Shown: positions 30,613 to 41,247, counted from the first letter of the stretch. The stretch is DNA of 64,000 nucleotides from Ulva prolifera (GCA_023078555.1 CM041198.1:3395354-3459353); one strand, 5' to 3'. Numbers and translations: made by a program. The notes: generated from the sequence alone by a model not told the origin.

Positions 30613-30844
30613 GCGCAGGATGCTTAAGTTTCCAGCTTGTTTTGATGCAGCTGTGGTGTTGCGTCCCGGGCCCGATATGGGCAGCCTGAGGGGCGTTTCC
30701 CGAGTGTGCAGGAAGTTTCCGGGACGGGCGTATGACCACAACATAGCGATGCGAAGGAAGGAATCGTATCGTAAAGCTCCCCATCTGCTTGCGGCACTGC
30801 ACAAGTCTGCAAACTCCAAGGCACGTCCTTCTCCTTGGTAGGGG

Positions 30845-30980
30845 TTGGAGAAGCCATTCGCCGAATGGCCACTCTGTGCGGTGTCATGCATTGTCTTGCA
30901 CTGCACGCGGCTGGAGTAGCCATTCGCCGAATGGCCACAACATAGCGGTGTCATGCATTGTCTTGCATTGCACGCGACGT
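30845..30980. repeat. Tandem palindromic repeat in family X copy 2 intron
   Basis: Two units of roughly 65-70 bp, each with GCCATTCGCCGAATGGCC (a perfect dyad core) and GTCATGCATTGTCTTGCA. It lies directly before exon 3, the same place as the 60-bp array in copy 1, and shares the words CCGAATGG and TCATGCAT with it. Confidence 0.75.
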
Positions 30981-30984
30981 ACCA

Positions 30985-31560
30985 AGAGCCTGTGCAGTTC
31001 ACCATTAGAGGAGACCGGACCCCAATAGACCACGAACCCTTGAAAACGCCCGAGGCATGGGCAATGGAGGACGGCGTGTATGTGTGCGAAAATCTCGTGG
31101 CAATCACTGGGGCCCGACGCGCTATAGAAGGGACCGCAGACTCGTCCATGAAGCCTGGCAAGAGACCACGAAAGAGCGGGAAGGTACTTCCACCTGACAC
31201 CCTGTACTGACTACGCCACTGATGTGTTCTACCTGTGACATCGACCGTGACAAGCAGGCGCTCCTGCAGGCACATACCGCAAACAAGGCATCGAGACAGG
31301 GAGGTCATCCCAACACAGGACGGCGCAAGGTGCTCGACGATCTGCCATCCCCACCACGAGCGCTGGCGCGACGATCAAGGGCAGACCAATCAGTTCATGA
31401 TAACAGTGTACAGCAGCCGGCAACGGACGAGGCAGATCCCGCCGAGTCGGATGAAGAGGCCGAACCTGATCAGCCTGCGGACGCACGCAGCCCCTCACCG
31501 GAGATGGAAGTGCAAGCAATGGCACCGGTACGGCTTCTCCAGCTAACTGCTTGTGTCTGA
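30985..31560 (+). CDS. Family X protein copy 2, exons 3-4
   Basis: First part: TPEAWAMEDGVYVCEN and KRPRKSGKVL. Second part, probably after a short intron near 31210: DDLPSPPRALARRSR and an acidic Ser/Glu-rich run. Both correspond to segments of copy 1 in the same order. Exon limits are approximate. Confidence 0.5.
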
Positions 31561-31635
31561 GATCTCTGTCCGTGGGTAATTGCCCCGTCCAATACCCTGC
31601 CAGCTGGAAGAGCTCTTGCGCGATGCAGAAGTCTC

Positions 31636-31812
31636 GACGCGATCGCGAGGCGAAAAGCCAAGGCCGACAAGAAGGCTGACGAAGAAGCACGTGACGAGTT
31701 GAAGAAAACGATTGAGGAGTACGAGACTCGGCCGGCGAAATATCGGCCCACGAGCAAGAAACCGGAAGTGCAGAAGCTCAAAGCTGATATTGCGCTATTC
31801 ACGGTACGTCAA
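31636..31812 (+). CDS. Family X protein copy 2, C-terminal coiled-coil exon
   Basis: Charged helical segment (LDAIARRKAKADKKADEEAR, ELKKTIEEYE, EVQKLKADIALF), then a GTACGT donor-like word at 31804. It matches the coiled-coil exon of copy 1 in position and character. A further 3' exon is possible but not seen. Confidence 0.45.
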
Positions 31813-31884
31813 TCTTCGATACAGTTGATACTACATTTAACACCAAAGTCTGTATTAAAATCAATGTTTGCATATGATTAACCC

Positions 31885-32760
31885 ATGCGACGAATGGATC
31901 CCCGAATGGTGGTCTGGGAGACACGGAATAATGCCGCAGACTCATGCATCTGGTCATGCCTGCAGGCGGAGTTGGTTAAGATTCAAGACTCCTTATTGCT
32001 TCACAAGTTGCGAAGGCGCTTCGGTCAATATTGATTAATCGTCCAACATAGGTCCTCTGCCCAGTCGGGTTCATATCATGTTACGAGATGTTGAGTGTCC
32101 CTGTAGCAGTGAATGCTTGCTCTGACTCGAGGTGAATGTGGGAAGTGCAGGCAATGTAAGCACACACATCACACTGATTCAGGCAAGCTGCCAATTCCAG
32201 ACCCGTGTTCACGTTCCCCAAATGGTCAACACTAGATTCCCAATCAAAGCACGTGCGTGCACGCCGAACACCACTCCATGTACACGTCAGTTGATGCAAC
32301 TCACGCCCAGCAAGCTCTTGGCGACTCATTGATCGGTGTCTACAAGTGCACTTGTCGAGTCACGAATGTATCAGCGTCCACGATTAACGAACCATTCGTG
32401 ACATGCCTCGCGAGATGTCACAAGCCGCACGTCATAAATCACCATGGACTACGGCCCAGCCTACGCTGTCCGTCGCCCCTTGTCGGACGCCATACGTATG
32501 CGCTCCGGATCAGGCAGTTTATGCAAATCTCCGTTCTCCGTCCGTCGGACGGCCAACGGATCCGTGATTTCCTCCGCTCAGTGTCCGATGCGGCTCCTAA
32601 GTGAGGCTGAAGGCAACCAGCGTTGCCCTGTGACTCACCGGACGGGAAACGGAACATCCTGCCTACCTCTATAACGTCGCCCCGATAGTCCGTGCAACAT
32701 ACGTCTGGCCTCCACCGATTCTCCGAAGGCTCTCCAACTGCCCCTCCGTACACACTACGT
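31885..32760. other. No supported gene
   Basis: Spacer between family X copy 2 and the LINE. Contains short dyads (for example CCGTCCGTCGGACGG near 32540) but no gene. Confidence 0.3.
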
Positions 32761-32794
32761 CAGCTCTCCGATTCACCGTGTCGCCGTTCTTCTA

Positions 32795-33395
32795 GTGGGA
32801 GCAGGTAGCCAGTCGCAGCGGGCGGGCCCCCGCAGACAGGCCGGGCTCCGTGCGGCTGCATCGGCCCCGCTAGTGCAGCGGGCCAACACGGCCCCACGGC
32901 TGCGCCTGCCGCAGCATGTCCCCCCAGTTGCCCGGCTGGGGTGGGTGGAGTCGTGCACAAGGGTGTGGGAGCTGGTGGTCGACGCGTGCACGCATGCGCG
33001 CGGCGACAGCGCGCGAGAGGAGGTTGTTGCCACGTTCGAGGAGCTGATGTGCCTGCCCATGCGCCTGCTAGCATACAGCAGGGGGCGGAACTCCGAGAAA
33101 GCGGCGGCAACGCGGTGCCGCGACTACGCCCTCGGGCTGCCTGTGGAGATGTGGGAGGACACGTCGCCCGGCCACTGGCCCGGGAGACGCAAAGCTCCCA
33201 TGTCTGCAGATCAGCTACAGGCGCAACACAACGACAGATGCTTGCGCATCAAGCGCTCCATTCACAAAGCTGGCCGCGGATTTCAGGATAGCAGGCCCGC
33301 AGATGCGCGGTCCCCGGAGGCCCAAGCCGGTCTTCGCGCATTGTTCCCACCAGCAGTTCCGCAGGCTCCTGTGGAGCCGAACTCGGATGTCCCCG
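32795..33395 (+). pseudogene. LINE-like ORF, N-terminal part
   Basis: GC-rich frame ending in SADQLQAQHNDRCLRIKRSI, then a Gly-rich and Leu-rich segment (AGLRALFPP). This resembles the region preceding RT in a class of non-LTR elements, in which a short 'leader plus LFP' segment precedes the fingers domain. The frame shifts near 33395 into the RT frame. Its GC content is much higher than that of its neighbours. Confidence 0.55.
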
Positions 33396-33399
33396 CTCT

Positions 33400-34656
33400 G
33401 TGCCTGACAACCGGATGCTGTCCGGCATGCTTCCACGGGAGATGTTCCTGCTGGACGGGCTTCTCATCGGCCAGGAGAAGCCGGACGGTGGCACGCGGCC
33501 GATCGCGGTGGGGAAGACCTGGTACCGGTTCGCGGCAGTGTGCGCCCTGCGCGAGTACGGCCGCGGCATCGGAGAGAGCCTGGCGCCGCTGCAGGTTGGC
33601 GTTGGCACGCGGAGCAGGACCGAGACAGTCGTGCACGGCCTGTCTTCTGCTCTGGCCGAGGGCGCTTCGGTGTTCTCGGTCGACATGAAGAACGCCTTCA
33701 ACTGCATCGACCGCGCGGCCATGTTCGCTACCGTGAAGGAGCGCGCCCCGGCGCTGTTGCCCTTCACGCAATGGGCGTACGGCGCCGGGACCCCGCTGCA
33801 CATCGCGGGCGCTCCGGAGAACATTGAGCCGGTCCTCTGCCAACGTGGCGTCTGCCAAGGTGACCCCCTGGGCCCCCTCCTGTTTGCGTTGACCTTGCAG
33901 CCTGTCCTGGAGCGCGTCGACGCGTCAGGCGCCGGCGCCCCTGTGGTGGCGTGCCTGGACGACATCTGCATTGCGGGCGACCTCGCGGCTGGAGCTGCCG
34001 TGTTCCGGCGGCTGTGCGTGGAAGCTGATGGCGTGCGCAGCATTGGGCTGGAGGTGAACCCGGCCAAATGCGGCGCCCACAGCGCCGACGCCGAGGCGGC
34101 GGCCGCCGTGGCCGCAGAGCTCGGCATTCGGGATCTGCACGCGGGCTTCAAGGCAGTCGGCACACCGCTGGGCACCCCGGAGTACGTCGCCGAGGCGCTG
34201 GACGCGCGGGCACGCGAGGTTGAGGGCCTCGTCGAGACCCTCGTGCGCATCCCGCTCTCAGTGCAGGCGCAGTTCCTCCTGCTGCGTGTGTCCCTAAGTG
34301 TGCGCATGACGCACCTGATGCGGACGGTGCCGTATGCCGTGCTCGAGCTGCACATGCGCAGGGCGGAGGCCGCTGTGTGGCGCGGTGCCGCTGCAATCCT
34401 GTGCGTGCCGCCTGAGGTTGCAGAGGCTGCTGCCGCGTCTGACAGCTCCGCCACTGACGTTGAGACGCGGCGGCTGTCTTGTCGGCTGATGTCCCCTGTC
34501 AGGCATGGCGGGCTCGGACTGTCGATGCTAGTGGACAGTGTCGCTGACGCGGCTTTCCTGTCGGGGGCCGGCATGGCCGAGCGCAACCTCGCCGGCTGCC
34601 CGGACCCGCTCCGCCCCCTCCGCGGCCGCAGGCGGGGCAGTCTGCTGCAGCGCTGA
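33400..34656 (+). pseudogene. Non-LTR-type reverse transcriptase
   Basis: RT motifs in order: KPDGGTRPIAVGKTWYR (fingers), QVGVGTRS, FSVDMKNAFN (motif A, about residue 93), CQGDPLGPLLFAL (motif B, about 153), CLDD (motif C, about 185), GLEVNPAKC and GTPLGTPEYV. This is the LINE-like RT arrangement, with CLDD in place of the usual YADD. A TGA at 34654-34656 interrupts the frame, which continues downstream. A 782-codon frame on the opposite strand is a GC artefact. Confidence 0.8.
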
Positions 34657-34980
34657 CAGGGCTTGTTCGACGAGCTGCATGAGCTGCTCGGGTGGGAGTC
34701 CGACGCTCGCGACCTACCGGACGAGTTCGCCGCGGGCAAGCTGCTGGCGGCCCAGCGCGAGGTGGGGCGCGCGGTCGCAGACCATGCGGCCTCACTCCAG
34801 CTACAGGGCATCGACCTCGACACGCCGGCCGGCAGGCGGGAAGCGGCGTGGCTCAGGAGCGCGTCGGGGGGGCCTGCAGGCGCCTTGCTCTCCGCTCTGC
34901 CGGGCGGCGTTCCCACCCTGGGCGACGACATGTTTGTCCTGGCGGTGTGGCACCGCCTACGATTCCGCATCCCGACGGAC

Positions 34981-35019
<39 letters not shown>

Positions 35020-35444
35020 GAAAATGCAGTGCAGGTGTTGCCGCCGAACCAGACCATGCCATGGTCTGCAAGAAGGTGGCAAAGGAGACCCAGATGCGCC
35101 ATGATAAGCTGGCTCGTGCCTTGCGCCGGGTTGCCTCTTACGCCGGACTGCAATCTGCCCTGGAGCCGCTCTACCGTGCCCTTGCCAGGGGCGCGGGTGT
35201 TGAGCTGAATCGCCGCGGGGACATCATCGTGGTCATGCCACGCTTGGAGATGGCGGCTGTGGACGTCGTGGTTACACATGCGCCGGCGGCATCGTACATG
35301 GCCGCTGCGGCGCGGGAGACGGGTGCGACGGCGGAGCGGGCAGTGGACCAGAAGCGGGACCGCTTCCGGCGGGACGTGCCTGACCATGCCGCATTCCGGT
35401 TTGTTCCGTTTGCAGTCGAATCGTGTGGTTTCATCGTAAACTGA
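34657..35444 (+). pseudogene. LINE C-terminus with zinc knuckle and nuclease-like tail
   Basis: Continues in frame after the TGA (FDELHELLGWESDARDL ...) until a run of 32 C at 34983-35014. The frame then shifts. The rest encodes a Cys-x2-Cys ... His ... Cys knuckle (CRCC, then a HAMVC-type end) and a tail with GDIIVVMP, DVVVTHAP and FVPFAVESCG, which looks like a restriction-enzyme-like or similar C-terminal domain of this LINE class. Stop at 35442-35444. The element is dead. Confidence 0.65.
34983..35014. repeat. Poly-C run of 32 inside LINE coding region
   Basis: Mononucleotide expansion within the proline-coding hinge of the LINE ORF. It breaks the frame between the thumb-like region and the zinc knuckle. 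Confidence 0.9.
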
Positions 35445-35449
35445 GTCTG

Positions 35450-35910
35450 AGGAGATTTGTACGCTGCAGATTAGTGCTGCATATGCTCCTCCACCGCTCA
35501 CTAAGCTGCGCGATGTCACTAAGCGTGATCGCTGTCCTTGAGCAGCGCAACCGCGCCACCCAATCGACACGACCGCTGTGCTGTAGTTCACCGCCATCTA
35601 AAATATACACACTACGCTAGACAACGATGCGAAAGTCTAGTATGCAGGGTCCTTGGCCAGGACACAACACTACTCGCTCAGGCTGGCAGTGCTTGCCCTG
35701 TGCCTTCCGCAAACACATGATAGTGCTTTGATGATTTGCAGTAGCTCACCTGCCCTCGGCATTATACTTTGCACACATGAATCGTGCACCCAGGCCTATC
35801 CCCGACCACAGATGTGTCAATGTAAAGGTGGTCCACACTAGCACACGCAACACATGCAAGCACATGGACATACACGCCAGCAAATTAGCAAAAAATATGA
35901 TGAAGTTGCA
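35450..35910. other. No supported gene
   Basis: Spacer between the LINE and the 3' end of the nuclease-kinase gene. Nothing recognisable. Confidence 0.3.
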
Positions 35911-35914
35911 ACAG

Positions 35915-36433
35915 CTATGAGGACTGTTCCTGCCACACGTCGGCTGCAGCCTGTGCAGATGCATATTCACCTGCAACCAGTCTACTCCCAAAACTGCGCC
36001 AGTCTGCATTGCCCATGCGGCGATCCAGCAGCCAAAGGATCATGTTGCCGATGCAGTACAGGTCGACTTGCACAGTCACCTTCGTGCTGCCAAATAGGGC
36101 ATCGTTCGCCTCTCCCCAGGCTTTGATGTGCTCATCCTCATCATTCACTTCCCAGTTGAGCGGAACAGCATGCTCTAGATCAATGATTCGTGCATGCTGC
36201 TGTATGCCTTCACCATTGTGGTCTTGATCACAAATCACAACATTGTCCCATCGCAAGTCACAGTGGATGTACTTCAATGTGTGCAAGTGGCAAATGCCCT
36301 TCAAAACATGCAAAATGATTCCGTGCCAAGTGAGCTCAAGCGATTCATCCAGACAACCCATGATCATCATGACTGGCGTTCCTGCACAATGCTTTCGATC
36401 AATCATGCAGTTTCTATGCATTGCAGCTGGCAT
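35915..36433 (-). CDS. Protein kinase C-lobe of nuclease-kinase gene
   Basis: Last exon region on the minus strand. Contains HLHTLKYIHCDLRWDNVV (catalytic loop H-C-D-L-R-W-D-N) and RIIDLEHAV, where DFG is replaced by DLE but the metal-binding Asp is kept. Then come VDLYCIGNMILWLLD and WRSFG. The HxDLRW-NV plus IDL form is typical of the divergent kinases found in Crinkler-type effector proteins and related fungal and algal proteins. Ends at a stop near 35915. Confidence 0.75.
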   Translation of the reverse strand: MPAAMHRNCMIDRKHCAGTPVMMIMGCLDESLELTWHGIILHVLKGICHLHTLKYIHCDLRWDNVVICDQDHNGEGIQQHARIIDLEHAVPLNWEVNDEDEHIKAWGEANDALFGSTKVTVQVDLYCIGNMILWLLDRRMGNADWRSFGSRLVAGEYASAQAAADVWQEQSS

Positions 36434-36571
36434 GTCACAAGCACAAGCGCCGTGCTAGGAATCGACAAAGCTGAAAATTTATAACCAATATGAGTCCAGA
36501 ACCTCCAAAATATGATATGACCATTGGCAGTGACGACATATGCGCAACTTCCCACTGCTCGATTTGTGCAA

Positions 36572-37080
36572 TCATCGAAGCAGCCGAAGATGGATGGGCA
36601 CACCCAACGGAGTGAAATCAATGTACGCCGGCCAGCCGTGGTTCAAATGCTTGATGCTGACGGGATGGATGATGTATATGCTCGGCCGACTCCGCAGCTC
36701 AGTGTACAGAGCCGTCAGCTTTGTCAGCCTTCTTAGACATTGCAGCTGCTGCTGGCTCTCGTGGCTGATGTGCTTACGCACCACAGTCCTTGCTCCACCC
36801 ACTTTGACCTCCACCTTGGAGCGGTGCGGCAAGGCGCCTGCTGTTAGTAATAACGGTGGCTGTGTCGGTGGAAGACACCTGCTCAAGCGGTACAATATTG
36901 CAGCGCTGAGCAAAGCTTTTCGGATGATGATCATGCGTTGGCGTGGGTCAGACATGTTCATCTGTTGTCCTAAGCGGAGGGTGGAAAGCTTGAAGCCATT
37001 CTCCACAGTGGGCCGCAGCACTGCCCAGAATTGCACTCGAGGGCCGCACGCAGTGTAGGCGAGGATGTATTTCACCTGAA
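36572..37080 (-). CDS. Nuclease-kinase gene, linker and kinase N-lobe
   Basis: Begins after a CAG acceptor at about 37078 (VKYILAYTACGPRVQFWAVL), continuing the nuclease domain's helical part (RLGQQMNMSDPRQRMIIIRK ... AAILYRL). The kinase N-lobe follows: VVRKHIS with a candidate ATP-binding Lys, and YIDFTPLGVP at the hinge. The order nuclease-kinase matches architectures described for Crinkler-type proteins. Intron borders are approximate. Confidence 0.6.
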
Positions 37081-37164
37081 ACAGGGCACCAGGGACCATC
37101 AGCAATGAACAGGGTGGCACCTTGCCAGATTATGCAAGCCACACGCACAAGCATTTGTCCCCGC

Positions 37165-37440
37165 AATCATACCCACCTTGTTCCCATATCTCAACTTGGC
37201 CCACCGCTGCTGCATCTTGCTCAGTAGCTCAAATTCTGCAACGTTCTGCATCTCTGGGCTTTCCTTCTCCTCTCCCTTGAAAAGGAGGACTGAAGAGAAC
37301 AGAAGCACCATGTCAGGCCGATCTCGACTACTGGTCACAGATGCATCTGACTTGTCGCGCGCAAAGCCCCATGGCTTGTGGGGTCTAGAATCTTGCAGCA
37401 GCAGGTTTTCCATTGGATTTGATATGAGATTGTCCCACTT
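37165..37440 (-). CDS. PD-(D/E)xK nuclease-like domain
   Basis: Contains SRDRPDMVLLFSSVLLFKGE, then EK: an Asp followed by an E-x-K core (residues D...GEEK), the active-site pattern of the REase fold in Crinkler-type proteins. It is followed by a helix, AEFELLSKMQQRWAKLRYGN. A GTGGGT donor follows at about 37173. It joins the kinase-bearing exons downstream on the same strand. Confidence 0.65.
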
Positions 37441-37606
37441 GCCTGTACATGTGCCTCAGCATTAGGCGCAACATGGAGCAATGACATGTTTTTCATGGGT
37501 CAGTGAAGATGTCAGGATGCCACAGTACGTCACTGCACATCGGCAACTTTCCTGAGACCTTCAGCACTGAGTAGACAACAGGCAGTGACAACAGTCCCCA
37601 CGCATC

Positions 37607-37900
37607 TCAAAGATCGAGCACACCAATCCACGCGCTTTCTCCTGCTCTAAAGTATTGAGATTGTCCACCAAAGGCAGCGTACATAGTAAATGCGCTCAGA
37701 ATTGCATCATCAAGCGTTCCTGTCCTGAACATTGCTTTATCTGCTTCTTGGAGCTGTATTGGTGCTGGCTGTGCACCGTCGACCCACGTTTGCAGTGGTC
37801 CAGTTACAGGCAACAACAAGCCAGTGCTCCTGCCTTCCTGCAGCTTGTACAGGCCTTCCAACATGTCAGGTTCGGGAGGATCCTCATCTTTCAGCAGCGC
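37607..37900 (-). CDS. Nuclease-kinase gene, upstream exon
   Basis: Frame with KDEDPPEPDMLEGLYKLQEG and a region ending AAFGGQSQYFRAGESAWIGV, consistent with the N-terminal part of the same protein. No motif identified by itself. Assignment rests on strand, order and codon-like composition. Confidence 0.45.
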   Translation of the reverse strand, partial: ALLKDEDPPEPDMLEGLYKLQEGRSTGLLLPVTGPLQTWVDGAQPAPIQLQEADKAMFRTGTLDDAILSAFTMYAAFGGQSQYFRAGESAWIGVLDL

Positions 37901-38374
37901 GTGTGTATCCGTTCCTGCACAACGCCAGAATGGTCACAAGAAGTGACGTCGATACTTCATACGCTAGCTTGCAGTTCATTTGCATGCAAGGCCCGAAATA
38001 GCCCAGAGACAAGACCGCGGAGCGGCACACCTCGCAGGGTCGACTGGGATAGCTGTTCTGCATGGAAGGCACCCCGTTTAACCTGTCTCGTTTTTTGACA
38101 GTATGTCAGAGCTAGAGCAGTCCCTCAAATGTTCAGGAGCAGGCGCACCTAAAGCGCTCGCGACGTTTCCATCCCAATCGGATCCGGTCAAATTGCGAGC
38201 GTGTTCAAACACAGCCTTGAAAGCAGCTTCATCTCTCTTACAAAGTTCGTGCAAATTCTGCCGAAGCGCCTTACTGCTGACAGAATCGAGCTTATCCAAG
38301 TCACTGTCATTGGATGGTGGCAGTGGCTGGTCTCCTGCATTTCTGACTGCTGCAACAGAGGTTGCTGACTCCAT
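37890..38374 (-). CDS. Nuclease-kinase gene, 5' exons
   Basis: ATG at 38374 (MESATSVAAVRNAG...) starts an acidic helical N-terminus (SKALRQNLHELCKRDEAAFK). A GTTAAA donor lies near 38082. After a CAG acceptor at about 38059 comes NSYPSRPCEVCRSAVLSLGY. The join to the next exon is unresolved; a frameshift or short intron lies near 37905. No recognisable signal peptide. Confidence 0.4.
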
Positions 38375-38409
38375 AAAATATTCAGTGTGGACCAGACCCT
38401 GAACACGAC

Positions 38410-38925
38410 AGCAAATCAGCAGAATTCAGACACATGCCACTCCTCCTTCATACTAGCAAGATGCTTTAGGGGACATGGGAGACGATGTAGCCTTGACAGG
38501 ACACTTACTTTCCCTCGCAACATTTGCACATCCACAATGTACGAACGTAGTTTATGCGAATCGGTCGTACACGTTCAGCGTTTTGCCCCGTACGCCACGC
38601 TCGCGTGCATCGGACTTGAGAGCATTGCTCTGACGAAAAAGAAAACAAGAGATTATTAAGGCCTAAGCATCGGCAGATATTTTTCACTATGAAATCCGAC
38701 GTTAACTGACATTGCGCCCTGTGCTTTGTTGAATCCATGTGCATGGACGCACATCACGTCTATCACGTCCGCACCGCGTGTGCAATTTAAACACAATGTG
38801 CTGCTACAGCGGTATCGGCCCCATGAGAAAGCTTTTGACAAGCAGAGCTCACAGTCACGATGTTGTTCGAATGCTGGAGTATCTGGCGCTGGATCTTAGG
38901 CGATGGGCAGCTGTCTGCAGCCTTT
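38410..38925. other. No supported gene
   Basis: Upstream region of the nuclease-kinase gene. No coding frame is supported and no clear promoter motif was identified. Confidence 0.25.
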
Positions 38926-38929
38926 GAGG

Positions 38930-39045
38930 TGGGGCGGGGGTGTGCACGTGCCGCGCAGGGGCTGCCCTGCCTTCTGCTGGGTGTGTTTCGTGCGCAGATG
39001 GCTGCATCGGGTGCGATGGCCGGACCATGATGTGCGTTCGCATTT
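38930..39045 (-). repeat. 115-bp inverted repeat, left copy
   Basis: Reverse-complement match to 45325-45440. Shared words are CGGCCATCGCACCCG, GCAGCCATCTGCGC and CGGCACGTGCACACC. The two copies bracket the interval containing gag, the split LTR and an unrecognised gene. Confidence 0.75.
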
Positions 39046-39079
39046 GGTCGCCTGGGCCGTGCTTGTATTGGGGTTCTAG

Positions 39080-40316
39080 CTAGACCTAGGCTTCTTGATG
39101 GAACACATTTTGAAAGCAAAGACATGACACTTGTCCTCAACCAGCTCCTAGTATTTGGACGCATCCTCAATACCAGTAGCCATATCTCCGAAACCGGGGA
39201 CATACAACACACTCCTACGCGTGTCTAAGTAGATCTGCTCGTGACGAAGACCCATAGTACTCAGTATGTTGTACGGACACTCAGGGGCATAGTACACACC
39301 CGGGATTTCCACATGCGGAGGATGCTTATTACCATGCTCATCCACAGAAGTGCCCAGGTTCACCTGAATGGTTCCCCTGCCCATAATGGGGATCTTGCCT
39401 GGTCCCGCGGGATTGGCAGTCCTCTGGCACGGACCATACTCAGTGAACATGTCGCGATTGCCCACAATATGAATGTCAGAACCGCTATCAATGATAAAAT
39501 TCCACGGTGCCAATGCATCATGATCCGGGAACTCTTTAGGCAGTTCTACAGCACAAACATCTTTGGCCGCGGCCTGTTTGCGCTGGGGGCAGTGCGCACG
39601 CAAGTGTCCCTTCTTCTTGCAGAAGAAGCAGGTCCTGGTCTCCTCGGAAGGAGCCTTGCCAGCGTCGAGCGCGTCAACTGCAAGACCGTCGCCTCGCTGT
39701 TGATTGCGCCAACCTTGGCCTGGTTTGCCCGCGGGCGGACCAGACCTAGCCTGCAGCCGCTGCTGCTTGAACAAATCAGCATGCTCAGTCAAACGTGCAA
39801 TGATGACATGGGGGGAGGAGTGTTGGACTTTGCCGCGCACAGCATTGAACTCCTCCCCCACTTCTAAAAGTTTTAATCGGAGCCATCGCTGGCCCACATC
39901 GGCACCTAGTGCCTCCAATTGAGTGTACACACTCATCACTTCACCACAGTAAGACCCAACGTCTCTATTTCGCTGTGACAAAGAGTTGAAGTGACTCCAC
40001 AGTCTGTGGATCTCGGCTTCAGTGCTAGGCCTATACTTTGCAGTGAGATAGGCCCATGCCTCACACAGATGTGACATGCGATAGATAGTGGTCCTATCCG
40101 CGTCAGGCAAAGACGTAAGGACTTGAGTCCTTGCTCTAGCGTTGACATGATGTTCGTCCGCGGACGGTGCGTGCTGCAACAGATGATCTAACTCAAACTG
40201 TCCTAACCACAGAAAGACTTTCTGCTCGTACGCAACGAAGCTTTCGGTCTTCAAATTCCATTCAGGCAATTTTCCTTTGGACAGATCAGGCTCGTTACGT
40301 CCCCGAGATGCACGCA
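39080..40316 (-). pseudogene. Copia family A gag-protease (minus strand)
   Basis: Second family A copy. It holds gag (KLPEWNLKTESFVAYEQKVF ... in the intact frame), the zinc knuckle CFFCKKKGHLRAHC, and protease IIDSGSDIHIVG. A TAG at 39148 ends the frame, but similarity continues to about 39080 (CHVFAFKM), where the element is broken off before integrase. The N-terminal codons of gag lie at 40941-40673, separated by a solo LTR. Confidence 0.85.
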
Positions 40317-40321
40317 GCGCT

Positions 40322-40667
40322 TGTCACAATGCATGAGCCTGCGGGCAGCAGCGTGGTGACAGGTGCACCCATGCACGATCTGCGGATCACGTGCAGGGGT
40401 AAGCCGCCAGCCAGGATCGTATCGAGGTAGCGAGAGAGATCCTGCGAGGGTTTCCCGGCGTAACCCTCGAGTGTTTACAGTGTGCATATATTGCCGTGCA
40501 CACTAAGAGCTGTAACCTTTCTCTTTCCTGTTTCACGGTACTAGCTGTATCTTGTCTCCTCCCGCATTCCTCGGTTCTACCTCTGTGCGCAGCAGGTATG
40601 GAATGCCGGCTACCTGACCTGACCTAAGACTGCGTGTCTGACCTGACAGATAGAGTGCTTTCTGACA
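40322..40667 (+). mobile_element. Solo LTR of copia family A inside gag
   Basis: 346-bp LTR (TGTCACAATG...CTTTCTGACA), opposite in orientation to the gag it interrupts, with the 5-bp direct repeat GCGCT at 40317-40321 and 40668-40672. Removing it restores a continuous gag frame. It is close in sequence to the LTR at 19982. Confidence 0.92.
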
Positions 40668-40672
40668 GCGCT

Positions 40673-40941
40673 TCGGTCAACGTCTCGAGTGTGATGAAAG
40701 ATCCAGTGTGACCATGATCGTTCACAACATGAGAGGAAAAAGGCACCTGCTGGCTGCTCTGCCCAGTCTGGGAAGAGGGACGTGGTCGGATAACTCGTCC
40801 GCCACGAAGCAACATGCCCGCGGGCTCTTCTCCTTCAGAGAGCTGCTGCTCAGCGTCCCCGTCGACGAATGGTTGCTGATCAGCCTCGTCCCGCCTCTCC
40901 TCGCGAGGAGAATTGGCGTTAGAGCGATCGGAGTTAGACAT
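40673..40941 (-). pseudogene. Copia family A gag N-terminus (minus strand)
   Basis: ATG at 40941 (MSNSDRSNANS...), same start context as the gag at 14428. Ends at the solo LTR after LETLTEAL. The leader with the conserved hairpin (41014-41046) and the primer-binding site (TGGTATC, 41247-41241) precede it. Confidence 0.85.
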
Positions 40942-41247
40942 CCTGCAGTAGGACGGACGGTAGTTTGTAGCGCGCAGCAACTAACCGTTGGGGTGGCTCG
41001 CAAGCCGACAGCTTGAGAAAAATAAGCGAACGCATTCGCTTTTCCCAGCGCTGATCATTATAAGCAAACTGCTCGAATTGTATCTAATAACAATGTGCTA
41101 CGAGACATCTTAATGTTGCCTGCGCTTGTGACCGCGGTCTGAGCGCCGGCAGAACAGTGGAATGCCCGCCGTGTCTGGCACAGACTTTGGTTGATGGCTT
41201 CCTGAACAAGACCATAAAAACATAACGCAAACCTCTCATCGATACCA

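Noticed and set aside
33249-35597. 782-codon open frame on the minus strand
   Set aside because: It lies antisense to the LINE RT in very GC-rich sequence, is Ser/Ala/Arg-rich and has no motif. It is a composition shadow.
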